A DNA stretch of 64,000 nt from Microcebus murinus (Eukaryota > Chordata > Mammalia > Primates > Cheirogaleidae): positions 43,849,400 to 43,913,399 of the forward strand of contig NC_134116.1 of NCBI RefSeq assembly GCF_040939455.1, given 5' to 3'. The notes beneath the pieces were generated by a model that searched no databases, was not told the DNA's origin, and saw only the letters and a program-made list of their open reading frames with translations. Shown piece after piece: positions 34,490-46,406 of the stretch (the first letter of the stretch is position 1; the number at the start of each line of letters is the position of its first letter). The position numbers and the translations under genes were made by a program.

Positions 34490-36237
34490 GCTCAATTAGA
34501 TTCAGGACTATGAACTGGTTTGGGGTGTGTTTTAATAATGCTTTTGAAAAAAGCTTATAAATTGAAATAAAATATATAAAACTATTTTCTCATAACATAA
34601 AAATATGGATTTTAGATGTACATAAACAGCAGTATTGTTAATATTCAAAATCATTTATGATTTGGGTGGAAAATAGAAATGTAGGCTAATCATGGGAAAC
34701 AATGGAACATTTGAAGGTACCTCTTCTTTTGCCAGTGCCCGGTGTCTGACCTATTATGAAGTTTCTTAATTAGTTGGGAAATATTAACTAGAGTAGCTTA
34801 GAAATGACATTTTCATGATCTGAAAGTAGAGGTACTATAACATGTATTTAGTGTATATGAGTTGTAGTGGCTGGAAAATCAAGGCTTAAATATGTTGATT
34901 TATTACAGATAACTTAGGTCTTTTATTATAAATTGAAGCCTAATAAAATTAGAATAAAGTCATCCTTTTAGACACAATATTTAATTAAATATAATTAACA
35001 TATATATGAATATTTTCAGAAATATTGAATATTAATTAAAGTTAGAGAAACTTCACTTTATATATGATTTTTTCTTTATTTATAATCACTTTGATGCATG
35101 TCTGAAAATCAAGCTTCACAGTCATAAGAAATGAAAAAGATGTTATATTTAAAAAGCTATCTTAATTCCACACACTGACCAGCTTACTGCTTGCTGATAC
35201 ATAAAAGAGGAGTGGAAAATTTACCTTCAGGGTTTGAATGACTGTAAACTCATCTGCTTCATAATTTTTCCCCAAAATCAGTCTCAATGGTCATTTAAAC
35301 CAAGGTTTCATTTTCAAATGAGCTAAAAAATCCAGTCCATTACAAGTCAAATTATGAATATTATCCATTTAATACTCATGTAAGGCATTTCAAAACACAC
35401 ATTAGCAATTTTAACATAAAATAATTTAATACATACAAACAGATTATGAAATATAAAACACTGAAGCTTTAATGAATTGGTTTAAAATACCTATATCTGT
35501 TTTCCTAGTACTGAGAACTTATGTAAATTACAAGAGTTTACTATTAGGAGGTCATCAGCACTTTATACAGTGTACAAGTGAAATGTCTGGCCATTTCAAA
35601 AAGTTGCTAAACCCATGATTTTTTCTATTTTTTAAAAAATTTTTTACGGCATTTTAATTTTTTTATGAAGAACATCTTTCAATTTAAAGTAAGTCCTGGA
35701 ATTAAGGTAAATATAAAACAGATTAAAATGAGAGTTTTGTGGGCTCCAAGAAGCATATGTTAAAAAATGAAAAAAGTAGTCTTGGTAGAAGAGTGAATTT
35801 CAGGCAGAATTAGTTAGATACCAATAATGAAAATTTCCTGTGTTTTAATCTCTACTCACTGCTCCCACTTTCTTTAATATCTCTAGCATATTTTCAGGTT
35901 ATTTTAAAAGGTGTTTTAAAATAAATCACATTCTTTTTCCCTGGTTGCTACAGCAACCTTGTCTGATACTTATATAGTGGACTGGGTTTTCCCCTTGGTG
36001 ATTCTTCTCTTACAAACAGGAAGAACTCCCATAATACCAGAACTGTCATCAATATCCACTTTGCAACAAAAAGAAGAATAAATGTAAAAACAGATTATAC
36101 AAAATGTATTTAAATATCAATGTATATTATTCTATAAAAGGTAAATGTGTTTTAAAATATTATAAATTTCTTATCCCAAATAGCCAGTCTTTTTTACATC
36201 TTCACTTCCATGAATGATTCATGTTATGTTACTGCTA
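34490..36237. other. No recognised feature
   Basis: AT-rich unique-looking DNA. Confidence 0.45.
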
Positions 36238-36248
36238 TTGAGAGTTTA

Positions 36249-36301
36249 TTTATTTTTTTTTATTTCAGGATATTATGAGGGTACAAACATTTTGGTTACA
36301 T
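36249..36301 (-). mobile_element. 53-bp L1 insertion (extreme 5' truncation)
   Basis: A T-rich tail is followed by the antisense of the lemur L1 3' terminus (AGGATATTATGAGGGTACAA and on to TTGGTTACAT), about 40 bp in all. TTGAGAGTTTA occurs at 36238-36248 and 36302-36312, so both borders are defined. Confidence 0.9.
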
Positions 36302-36312
36302 TTGAGAGTTTA

Positions 36313-37060
36313 AATTAGAAGTTTCTAGGCTTTTGGAAATGATATTCTCCAAAGATAGGAGGCAAAGATATATGACAATACATAGAAGAGAGTTTTTGAG
36401 AGCTTTCATAAATGAGAAAGAGAATAGGAATTTGTAGGTTCTTTCAACAACCCTTAAATGTATTGATTGCATGAAGCATCCATGGAGTTTAAACATGTTA
36501 AAACATTTGAAGTGTAGATTCTCAGACTTAGTCATGACCGCTATATTAAAACTTGGAAAAGTAAACCAGAGCTGTCTCCCTTCCAAGAACCAACTGTGCT
36601 TTGCAGGAGCCATTTTGTATTCACCAGTATAGACTAAAAATAGAGAAAACCTGAGTTTTCCCGACCATGTAAGTAAGATCCCTTGGTGCATTCTACTCTT
36701 CATAGAGAATGAGGTAAACCCTCCAATTATGGTAATCTTCAAACTTCTCCCAGCCATATCAATATACAGCCAAAATGGAATGTATAACATAGAAACAAAG
36801 TGTTTTATTTAAAAATTATAGGTATATTAAGATCTAGATATGCCTTCCTTCCTCCTGAGCCTTTCTTTTCCTTTTACTTAACTTCCTTTTTCTCTACTTT
36901 CATTATAGATAGTGACATGGTTCAGGGCCATGAAGGTTGTGAGGTCATGGAAGAGGCCATATTAGCATTAAGGAGACGGTGGTGCAGTCGGAAGTCCAAA
37001 ACACTACCTTGGCGAGTACATGATAGATTATTTAGCCAATAAGTAAATAGATTGGGGTTA
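36313..37060. other. Unidentified segment containing the longest non-L1 minus-strand frame
   Basis: On the minus strand an ATG-initiated frame of 164 codons runs from 36790 to 36296. It ends inside the duplication and tail of the 53-bp L1, so its stop is not ancestral. I recognise no domain. The composition ('GCAGGAGCCATTTTGTATTC') is reminiscent of an LTR. The adjoining plus frame (36800-37042) has a Glu/Arg-rich part ('Ala-Leu-Arg-Arg-Arg-Trp') that I cannot assign. A decayed LTR element and chance are the leading readings. Confidence 0.3.
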
Positions 37061-37883
37061 ACCCCAATCAATTTGTAAAAAGAAGGCTTTACAAATATGT
37101 AAACAAAGAAGTCTAGTAAAAACAAACAATATAACAAACAACAAAAAATAAACAAAAACTCTTAGATGTTGGATTTGAAATTAGAGGTAATGTAATGAAC
37201 TCACAGTTAGTCAAGGTACACAGGTAGGTAGGTAGATAACTAGATAAATAAATAGAAATAGATGTAGATAGTTGTTATATATGAACATGTTTACAAGAAT
37301 ATGTGTGGTGTGCATCTCCAACTCTACTCACCACCACAAGGTGACTGAACCTTGCCTTCCCATTGCTATTTGTAACTTCTTTCTATATAGTAAAAACCCT
37401 GGCTATCATTATCTACCATTCATTTACATATGTGTTCAACCCTATAACATATCTCAGGTAGTTTCAAAACTCATATCCATAGGTAAATCTTACTAGTAGG
37501 GTACTGTGTTTATGTACAATTCTTTTTGGCTTTAGCATTCAGGTTCCAGTCAAAATATTTTTTAAAACTACTTAGGTCAACTTCTTTTCCTCACATGTGC
37601 CTGATACATTTTCTAGTAGTTGCCTTTACTTTACATTTATATCCTTCATTCTGGGTACTTTTTTTCAGAATAATCTTCCATTTTGCCAATTGTCTCTTCA
37701 TCTCTGTCCAATCTTATTTAAACTATTAATTATTTTTAATTCTTATTATCTGTATCTATCTGTAGTTAGCTAGCAAGTCACATTTTATTTCTAGCGATTT
37801 AATTTTGTTAAAATGTCCCTTATCATTTCTGAAAAGCTCCTGATCCTCCAAAATAGTTGACACCTTACTAAATGTCTTTAATT
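37061..37883. other. No recognised feature; short GATA-type repeat
   Basis: A (GTAG/ATAG)n-like run lies at about 37222-37272. The rest is unique. Confidence 0.45.
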
Positions 37884-37895
37884 AAGATAAACATG

Positions 37896-38234
37896 GGCCG
37901 GGCGCGGTGGCTCACGCCTGTAATCCTAGCTCTCTGGGAGGCCGAGGCGGGTGGATTGCTCGAGGTCAGGAGTTCGAAACCAGCCTGAGCAAGAGCGAGA
38001 CCCCGTCTCTACTATAAATAGAAAGAAATTAATTGGCCAACTAATATATATATACAAAAAAAAATTAGCCGGGCATGGTGGCGAATGCCTGTAGTCCCAG
38101 CTACTTGGGAGGCTGAGGCAGGAGGATTGCTTGAGCCAGGAGTTTGAGGTTGCTGTGAGCTAGGCTGACACCACGGCACTCACTCTAGCCTGGGCAATAA
38201 AGTGAGACTCTGTCTCAAAAAAAAAAAAAAAAAA
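37896..38234 (+). mobile_element. Young lemur-type Alu, full length
   Basis: It is a complete dimer, GGCCGGGCGCGGTGGCTCAC to CTCTGTCTC plus an A tail, with the middle AATTAATTGGCCAACTAATA segment and right arm GAGCTAGGCTGACACCACGG. The target duplication AAGATAAACATG is perfect (37884-37895 and 38235-38246). It has fewer changes than the 23-kb copy in the left arm; one base is lost in the right arm ('TTGAGCCAGGAG'). Confidence 0.97.
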
Positions 38235-38246
38235 AGATAAACATGA

Positions 38247-38940
38247 ATCATTCTACTCTGAATCAGAGATTAATTCAATAAATTCAGTTTTTATTTATTG
38301 TAATCATCAATTTTTTGTACCTGAATTGTACTTTCATGTTTGGCTACGTTGTCTCTTTTATTCTTTTTTATTGTGAAATAACTTTTTATCTTGATTCGTA
38401 GACATTATTTGTTGCTTATATAATATAAAATGCATTCATCTGGAATCCTTCAACCAGACACTATGAGCACTAACAACACAGATTTCTTTATATAAAATAA
38501 ACAGCTTGGCATTATTAACATATTTTTCATGCAGGTAGTTTAAATTCTGGTTTCTTGTTTGAGGATAGTCTTATACTTAGGAATTCTCAGGGATTTCTTT
38601 AATTGTAATACCCTTCACTTGTCATTAAGATCAAGATAATAAAGTACTCTCATCACTTCAAGTTTTGATGCCTTTATCTATTACAGTTACTCTTTCATTT
38701 GTGGTGTTTTTGATACAACCTCCCCTTTTACATGTTTACTGAGCATTGTTACCTCTTTGTTATGCCTGAATCGTAAAAGCACAAGATCAAAACTACCAGA
38801 TATAACAGCATAAAGCAAAAGCACATTTAGAGACAATATAAACCTTTAAAAATGTAATGCTTCCAGTGTTTTGACCTGTGTGAGATTTCCTACATATTTA
38901 TATTACTAATTTGAAAAAGAAAAGTTTTCTAGAAAATATA
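38247..38940. other. No recognised feature
   Basis: AT-rich unique-looking DNA. Confidence 0.45.
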
Positions 38941-38941
38941 T

Positions 38942-39023
38942 CTATTGGGGGGGAGGGGAATGGGCAATACACATAACCTTAAAATTTGTACCCCCATAAT
39001 ATGCTGAAATAAAAATAAATAAA
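38942..39023 (+). mobile_element. 5'-truncated L1 3' end (about 80 bp)
   Basis: 'TATTGGGGGGGAGGGGAATGGGC', 'ACATAACCTTAAAATTTGTACC' and 'CCCATAATATGCTGAAATAA' match the terminal 3' UTR of the 46-kb L1. A (TAAA)n-like tail follows. A duplication (AGAAAATA nearby on both sides) is only suggestive. Confidence 0.85.
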
Positions 39024-39029
39024 ATCATT

Positions 39030-39640
39030 TGACCACATATGAAAAAAATAAAAGAAAATACTCTGATACAGGAGGTTTCCAAAAAGATATAGTGGGTGTC
39101 TTTTCCCAAGTGATTTTCCTTACTCAAGTGTTGTGGAGTAAAAATCTCAATTGCTATCATTGTAAATTATTCACAAAGCCATAGATAAATGTGAAGTCTT
39201 TAATCTTGTCAGGCTGTAAGAATAATTGAGTTAATATTTTATACTTTTATGATTGAAAGTTATAAAATTTAAAGAAAAAAATTCAATTTGAAATATTTTA
39301 AATCATCAAACTAAGAATAATCAAATATAATGCATAATTTTTTAAAAGCTGAAAACAATGATCTGTTCCTGAAATCATTTAAAAATTTTTATCATAAGAA
39401 GAGATGTCCTTTCTCCTTTCTTTTATCATTTACTCATAGAAGAAAACAGAAATATTTTTCCCCTGGTCAAGCAACAAGAAGTCACTGTTTGAATGTTTTT
39501 ATTTTATAAAGTAATTATCTTCAAATGTTTAGAAACTATAATTTATAGTTTAGTTATAATACTGATGTTTATTTTTTAATAGTGGCCTTTATATGTGATA
39601 TTTATTTTTTCAACAGATGTATTAAAAACCAGTATGTAGA
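39030..39640. other. No recognised feature
   Basis: AT-rich unique-looking DNA. Confidence 0.45.
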
Positions 39641-39644
39641 TAAA

Positions 39645-41031
39645 AATTAACATGGTGCAATGCAAAATAGAGCAAGAAAGAGTACACTGGATAATAAAAC
39701 ATGATAAACTCTATGGGATTAACAGCAGATTAGGCAATGAAGAAGAAAATGACAGTGAACTTGAAGACATTAAAATAAAAATTACGCAAAAATAAATATA
39801 CCCATAAAAATAAACTTCAAAACCAAAAAATCATCAGTCAGCTAGGGGAAAATTTGTAGAGGTCTAATCTATAGTTAATCGGACTTTCCAAAGGAAAGAA
39901 GAGAAAGAAAAGAAAATTATGTAAAGAAATAAGGACTGAAAATTTTTCAAATTTGATGAAAACAATCAGCCAACTTATAAAAGAAACCCAATTGAACCCA
40001 TTCACAAGTAATATGAAGAAAGCTAACTCAAGCTATATATCATAATCAAATTTCTAAAATCTATAAAAAATAGAAAAAAGTGCTTTCTGATAAGTTAACA
40101 AAATATATAATAATATCATTAAAAATTCTTAGTGCAAAACAGTTCAGAAAACCAAATAATATTAATAATAAATTAAATATAAATGATCAAAATATTCCAA
40201 GTAGAAGGCAAAGACGGTCAGACGGGGGGGGGGGGCAAAAAGTAAGTTCCACTATATGTTACCTAAAAGAAATCTACTTTAAATATAAAGAATAATATGT
40301 TTTCAAAAGAAAGGCTGAAAAAATATAACATGTTAATATCAAAAATATATTTGCTGGTACTACATTTGCTTCAGGCATTATAGATTCCATAGTAAACACT
40401 GTTGCAAGGAATTAAAATGTAATCTCATAAGAATACAGTTACCATTTTCTCAAGAGGATATAACATATGAACCAAAAAACCAAAAAAAAAAAAAAATGCA
40501 AAGAGAAATAGATAAATCCACAATTACAGTCAGGGTCAACACTTCTCCATAATTTATAGAGAAATTATATAGAAACTGCATACAAATAATGAACATGACT
40601 ATCTACCAACTTGACCAAATTATTGCTTATGGTGATTCCATTCAAGAATAACAGAATGCACACTTTTTTTTCAGGTACACACAGGGCAGACACTTACCTG
40701 GATACCATATTATGGATCATATAATAAGCTTCAAAATTTCTTATAAATTGAAATTATAGAAATATATTCTCTGATCATTATCAACATAAATATAAAAATA
40801 TCATAAAAAGTATATATATAAAAAATCTCCATTCTTTGGAAACTACATTAAATAAATACAATAAATTTAAATGACACATGAATCAAATATTAAATCTAAA
40901 GCAATAAGAAATTATTTTGGGTAATTATGTTTGAATTAAAGTAAAATACAGCATAATGCAATTTGGAAGATGCAGGTAAAGCAGTGCTCATTGGGATATT
41001 TATGACACTAAACACTTATATTAGTTTACAC
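39645..41031 (+). mobile_element. Old L1M, left portion (split by younger L1)
   Basis: Degenerate L1M ORF2 text runs to 'GCAGTGCTCATTGGGATATTTATG' and 'ACACTAAACACTTATATTAG', immediately before the young L1. The continuation is found right after the young L1 at 46618. All frames are heavily interrupted. G12 at 40224-40235 and an A-rich run at 40480-40495 lie inside. Confidence 0.8.
40224..40235 (+). repeat. G12 homopolymer
   Basis: Twelve consecutive G lie inside the old L1M. The surrounding text is AT-rich, so this is a local expansion and not part of the L1 consensus. Confidence 0.95.
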
Positions 41032-41037
41032 AGAAGG

Positions 41038-41562
41038 AGGCTTTGAGTTTGGATATAGAGGAGGTTTAGGATAGCACTGAGAGGTCAGAGTGCGCAAAGT
41101 TAGACTCCTTGATCCATTAGGACCTCCCTCCCTCTGCCCCTCCCGCACCGCTCCCGCCCTGCATTCCAGCACTGACTTGGCATTCCAGCGCTGACTTGGG
41201 CTCAGGGTTTGGAAGGGAGGCACAGAGAGAGTGCTGGTATGTGCCCCTGCTCCACCAATTTGATATTGGAGTGTCACTTGCTGCCCAAGTGGCACTGACT
41301 CTGTGCTCAGAAAGTGGACTCTGCCTGCATGGGGCAGTACTACAGGGTAGATTGCCCTTGGTGGATTTAAGGCAGAGAAACATTGCCTTCCACACTCTCT
41401 AGTGATACAGAGCCCCGCCCTGGGCTCCAAAGTCTCTGTCCCAGCCTTGGGGGCTGAGCTGAGATAGGAACTGTTCCCATTCCTGCCGCTTATCTCCACC
41501 TGTGTAATTAAGGAGACAGAAGACAGGGATTGGTGGGTCCCATTGGTGGAAAGTCTCAAAAA
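41038..41562 (+). promoter_or_regulatory. L1 5' UTR (internal promoter region)
   Basis: This is the only GC-rich block of the window. It holds 'CCCTCCCGCACCGCTCCCGCCC' and a tandem pair 'GCATTCCAGCACTGACTTGG / GCATTCCAGCGCTGACTTGG' at 41160-41200. L1 5' UTRs carry an internal Pol II promoter; that role is known for the family and not shown here. On the minus strand an uninterrupted frame of about 178 codons (41559 to 41026) exists, but it has no ATG. Confidence 0.8.
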
Positions 41563-42229
41563 CAGGGTAGATCAAACAGAAGAAAGAATCTCAGAGATTG
41601 AAGATAACATCTTCCAATTAAATAAATAAGTCACAGAGATAGAGCAGAGAAACAAGAGAAAAGAACAAAGCCTACAAGAGATGTGGGATTATGTGAAAAA
41701 ACCTAATGTGAGGGTCATAGGGTTAGCAGAAGGGGAAGAAGACATCACTCAAGGGATGGACAAGCTCTTTGAAGATATAATAGAGGAAAATTTCTCAGGC
41801 CTTGCTCAAAATCTCAATATACAAGTTCAAGAAGCTCAGAGGACCCCTGGGAGATTCAATGCAAACAGGAAGATGTCACGTCATGCAGTCATCAAACTGA
41901 CAAAAATATCAACTAAAGAGGCCCTTCTAAGAGCTATAAGAAGAAAGAAGCAAGTAACTTACAAGGGAAAGCCAATTCGAATAACACCAGACTTTTCTAA
42001 TGAGACTTTACAAGCAAGGAGAGACTGGGGCCCCATTCTCACTCTTCTGAAACAAAAGAATGCTCAGCATAGACTCTTATTCCCTACAAAACTAAGCTTC
42101 ATATATAAAGGAGAAATAAAGACTTTCCCAGACAAGCAAAGCCTCAGAGAATTCACCAAGACAAGACCAGCCCTGCAAGAAGTACTCAAAACAGTGTTAT
42201 GCACAGAACACCATAATAAAAACTCATGA
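41563..42229 (+). pseudogene. L1 ORF1p, C-terminal half (RRM + CTD), N-terminus deleted
   Basis: The nucleic-acid chaperone of the L1 RNP. An ATG-initiated 182-codon frame (41681-42229) spans the RRM ('Asn-Val-Arg-Val-Ile-Gly' near its start, 'Lys-Lys-Gln-Val-Thr-Tyr-Lys-Gly' later) and the C-terminal domain with 'Ala-Arg-Arg-Asp-Trp-Gly-Pro-Ile'. The upstream in-frame part resembles the end of the coiled coil ('Glu-Arg-Ile-Ser-Glu-Ile-Glu-Asp') but holds a TAA at about 41627. The first half of the roughly 330-residue protein is missing; 5' UTR text abuts coiled-coil text at about 41560. The intact part is the newest-looking frame in the window. Confidence 0.9.
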
Positions 42230-42319
42230 ATATAAAAACAATCAAAACCCAAAGATTAAAGGCCAGATATTCCTATGGCTCAAGAGAGAAATCAAAGCAA
42301 CAACAACCAACCCAACAGA

Positions 42320-45300
42320 ATGAACAGTAATCTACCTTACCTATCAGTTCTCTTAATAAATGTGAATGGCTTAAACTCTCACTCAAGAGACATAGGCTGA
42401 CTGAATGGATAAGAAAATACAGACCAAGTATATGCTGTCTTCAGGAAACACATCTAACCTGCAAGGATGTGTATAGGCTAAAAGTATAAGGGTGGAGATC
42501 AGTATTCCAAGCAAGTGGAAGCCAAAAGAAGGCAGGCATGGCAGTTCTAATTTCAGACGATTTAGTTTTTAAAGCAACAAAAGTAGTAAAAGACAAAGAG
42601 GGTCATTATATAATGGTGAAGGGCACACTTCAACAAGAAGAGATAACAATTTTAAATATATATGCACCCAACTTTGGTGCACCCAGATTCATAAAGCAAA
42701 TCTTACTGGATCTAAACAAATTGATTAATAGCAATACCATAATCACTGGAGATTTCAACACCCCACTGAAGGCACGAGACAGATCCTCAAATCAGAAAAT
42801 TAACAAAGAAATAATGGACTTAAACAAAACTGTAGAACAATTGGGTCTGGCTGACATTTACAGGACATTCTACCCAAAATCCACTGAATATACGTTATTC
42901 TCATCAGCTCAGGGGACATTCTCTAAGATTGACCATATCCTAAGACACAAAGTAAACCTCAAGAAAATAAAAAAAAAAAATAGAAATCATACCATGTACC
43001 TTCTCAGATCACAGTGGAATAAAAGTAGAAATTGACCCTAACAGAAACTCACATTTCTACACAAAAACGTGGAAATTATACAACCTCCTAAATTTCTTCA
43101 TAAATGAAGAAATCAAGATGGAAATTAAAAAATTCTATGAAGAAAATGACAATAGAGAGACGAGTTATCACATCCTCTGGGACACAGCTAAAGCAGTTCT
43201 GAGAGGAAAGTTTGTCTCCATAAATGCCTATAACCAAAAGTCAAAAAGATCACAAATAGACAATCTGATGGAACAACTCAAAGAGCCGGAAAAAGAAGAA
43301 CCGACCAGCCCCAAACCCAGCAGAAGGAGTGAAATCAACAAGTTTAAATCAGACCTAAATGAAATTGAAAACAGGGAAGCTATTCAGGAGATTAATAAAA
43401 TAAAAAGTTGGTTCTTTGAAAAAATAAACAAAATAGACACGCCATTGGCTAAGCTAACAAAAAGCAGAAAAGAGAAATCTCTAATAAATTCCATTAGGAA
43501 CAAAAAAGGAGATATCACAACTGATCCCAAAGAGATACAAGATATTATTTATGAGTACTACAAAAGTCTTTATGCACACAAACTGGAAAATGTGGAGGAA
43601 AGGGACAAATTTCTAGAAACACACAGGCTCCCTAGGCTCAACCAGGAAGAAATAGATTCCCTGAACAGACCAATCTCAAGAGCTGAAATAGAAACAGCAA
43701 TTAAAAATCTCCCTAAAAAGAAAAGTCCCAGTCCAGAGGGTTTCACACCCGAATTTTACCACACTTACAAAGAAGAACTAGTACCTATCTTGCAGAAACT
43801 ATTCCACAACATCGAGAAGAATGGAAACCTGCCCGACACCTTTTATAAAGTGAATATTACTCTGATACCAAAACCAGGAAAGGATGCAACAAAAAAGAAA
43901 ACTACAGACCAAGATCCCTAATGAATATAGATGCATAAATTTTCATCAAAATCTTAGTTAACCGAATCCAGACGCTTATCAAAAAATTAATTCATCACGA
44001 ACAAGTAGGCCTCATCCCAGGGATGCAGGGATGGTTCAACACACGTAAATCTATAAATGCAATTCACCACATAAACAGAAGCAAAAACAAAGACCACATG
44101 ATTCTTTCAATAGATGCAGAAAAAGCTTTTGACAAAATTCAACACCCTTTCATGATACAAACACTTAAGAAAATAGGCATAGAAGGGACATACCTATAAA
44201 TGATACAAGCCATATATGACAGACCCATAGCCAACATCATACTGAATGGGGAAAAAGTGATAGCATTCCCACTTAGAACTGGAACCAGAAAAGGCTGCCC
44301 ACTATCTCCACTTCTATTCAACATAGTGCTGGATGTCCTGGCTACTGCAATCAGACAGGAAAATGGAATTAAAAGTATCCAAAAAGGGCAGAAGAGATCA
44401 AACTTTCACTGTTTGCTGATGGTATGATATTATATCTAGAAAACCCCAGAGATTCAACTAAGAAACTCCGGGAACTGATCAATGAATTTAGTAAAGTCTC
44501 GGGATACAAAATCAATACACAGAAATCAGAGGCATTCATATAGGCCAACAACAATCTAATTAAGAACCAAATCAAAAACTCAATTCCCTTCACAATAGCA
44601 ACAAAGAAATTAAAGTACCTAGGAATATATTTAACCAAGGAGGTAAAAGACCTCTACAGGGAGAACAATGAAACACTGAGGAAGGAAATGGCAGAGGATG
44701 TAAACAGATGGAAATCCATTCCATGCTTATCGATTGGCAGACTCAACATCATTAAAATGTCTATACTACCCAAACTGATCTACTGATCTAATACCTATTA
44801 AAATCCCATCAGCATTCTTCACAGATATAGAAAAAATAATTTTACGCTTCGTATGGAACCAAAGAAGACCCCAAATATCAAAAGCAATTCTAGGCAACAC
44901 AAACAAAATGGGAGGCATTAATATGCCAGATATCAAACTATACTACAAAGCTGTAGTAATTAAAACAATCTGGTATTGGCATAAAAATAGGAATATTGAC
45001 CAATGGAACAGAACTGACAATCCTGAGAGAAAACCATCCTAATATAGCTATCTAATCTTTTAAAAAGCAGACAAAAACATATGCTGGGGAAAAGAATCCC
45101 TTTTCAATAAATGGTGCTGGGAAAACTGGATAGCCCCTTGTAGAAGGCTGAAGCAGGACCCATACCTTTCACCTCTCACAAAAATCAACTCACGCTGGAT
45201 AACAGACTTGAGCCCTAGGTGTGAAACTATTAGAATTCTAGAGGAAAATGTTGGAAACACTCTGCTAGACATCGGCCTAGGCAAAGAGTTTATGAAGAAG

Positions 45301-46406
45301 TCCCCAAAGGCAATCACAGCAGCAACAAAAATAAATAAATGGGACATGATGAAACTACAAGGCTTCCTCACAGCCAAAGAAACAGTCATGAGAGTAAACA
45401 GACAACCTACAGAATGGGAGAAAATTTTTGCATCCTATGCATCCAATAAGGGGTTGATAACTAGAATATACTGAGAACTCACGTAAATCTGCAATAAAAA
45501 TTCAAATAACCCTATTAAAAAATGGGCAAAGGACTTGAACAGAAACTTTTCTAAAGAAGACAGAAGAATGGCCAACAAACATATGAAAAAATGCTCAACA
45601 TTTCTAATCATCAGAGAAATGCAAAAAAAAGCACCAGATATATTCTCCAGCAAACTGGTATTAACTGAGTAGCACCTAAGTGGACACATAGGTACTACAG
45701 TAATAGGGTATTGGGCAGGTGGGAGGGGGGCGGGTATATACATACATAATGAGTGAGATGTGCACCATCTGGGGGATGGTCATGATGGAGACTCAGACTT
45801 TTGGGGGGAGGGGGGGAAATGGGCATTTATTGAAACCTTAAAATCTGTACCCCCATAATATGCCGAAATAAAAAAAAAAAACAACAACAAAACACAATGA
45901 GATAAAACTTAACTCCAGTGAGAATGGCCTTTATCTAAAAGACCCCGAACGACAAATGCTGGCGTGGATGCAGGGAGAGAGAGGAACACTCCTACACTGC
46001 TCATGGGACTGCAAACTAGTTCAACCTCTGTGGAAAGCAATTTGGAGATATCTTAAAGCGATACAAGTGAATCTACCATTTGATCCAGCAATCCCATTGC
46101 TGGGCATCTACCCAAAAGATCCAATGACACTCTACAAAAAAGACATCTGCACTCAAATGTTTATAGCAGCACAATTCATAATTGCAAGGCATTAGAGACA
46201 GCCCAAATGCCCATCAATCCAAGAATGGATTAATAAAATGTGGTATATCTATACCATGGCGTACTATTCAGCTCTAAGAAACAACGGTGATGTAGCACAT
46301 CTTATATTTTCCTGGTTAGAGCTGGAACCCATACTGCTAAGTGAAGTATCCCAAGAATGGAAAAACAAGAACCACATATACTCACCAGCAAACTGGTATT
46401 AAATGA
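42320..46406 (+). pseudogene. L1 ORF2p (endonuclease-reverse transcriptase), disabled
   Basis: ATG at 42320 starts the N-terminus, but a frame change in the first 40 codons and a TAA at about 42487 stop it. The endonuclease is readable at 42538-43035 with 'Gly-Asp-Phe-Asn-Thr-Pro-Leu'. A Gln-Glu-Thr-His lies before it, and the final Ser-Asp-His region is out of frame after an A run at about 42968. A Z-like and early RT region lies at 43118-43921. The RT active site reads Phe-Ala-Asp-Gly-Met where the family has Phe-Ala-Asp-Asp-Met (about 44417). The Cys-rich end is readable at 45956-46195. It is split at about 45622 by another L1 end. Catalytically and structurally dead. Confidence 0.93.
45622..45882 (+). 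mobile_element. Nested L1 3' stub inside ORF2
   Basis: 'TTCTCCAGCAAACTGGTATTAA' to 'TACCCCCATAATATGCCGAAATAA' plus an A run duplicates the last codons and 3' UTR of the surrounding L1 (compare 46375-46608), here placed within 'AATGCAAA...ACACAATGAGATAA'. The copies differ at only scattered positions. The target duplication is obscured by A-rich sequence on both sides. Confidence 0.92.
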
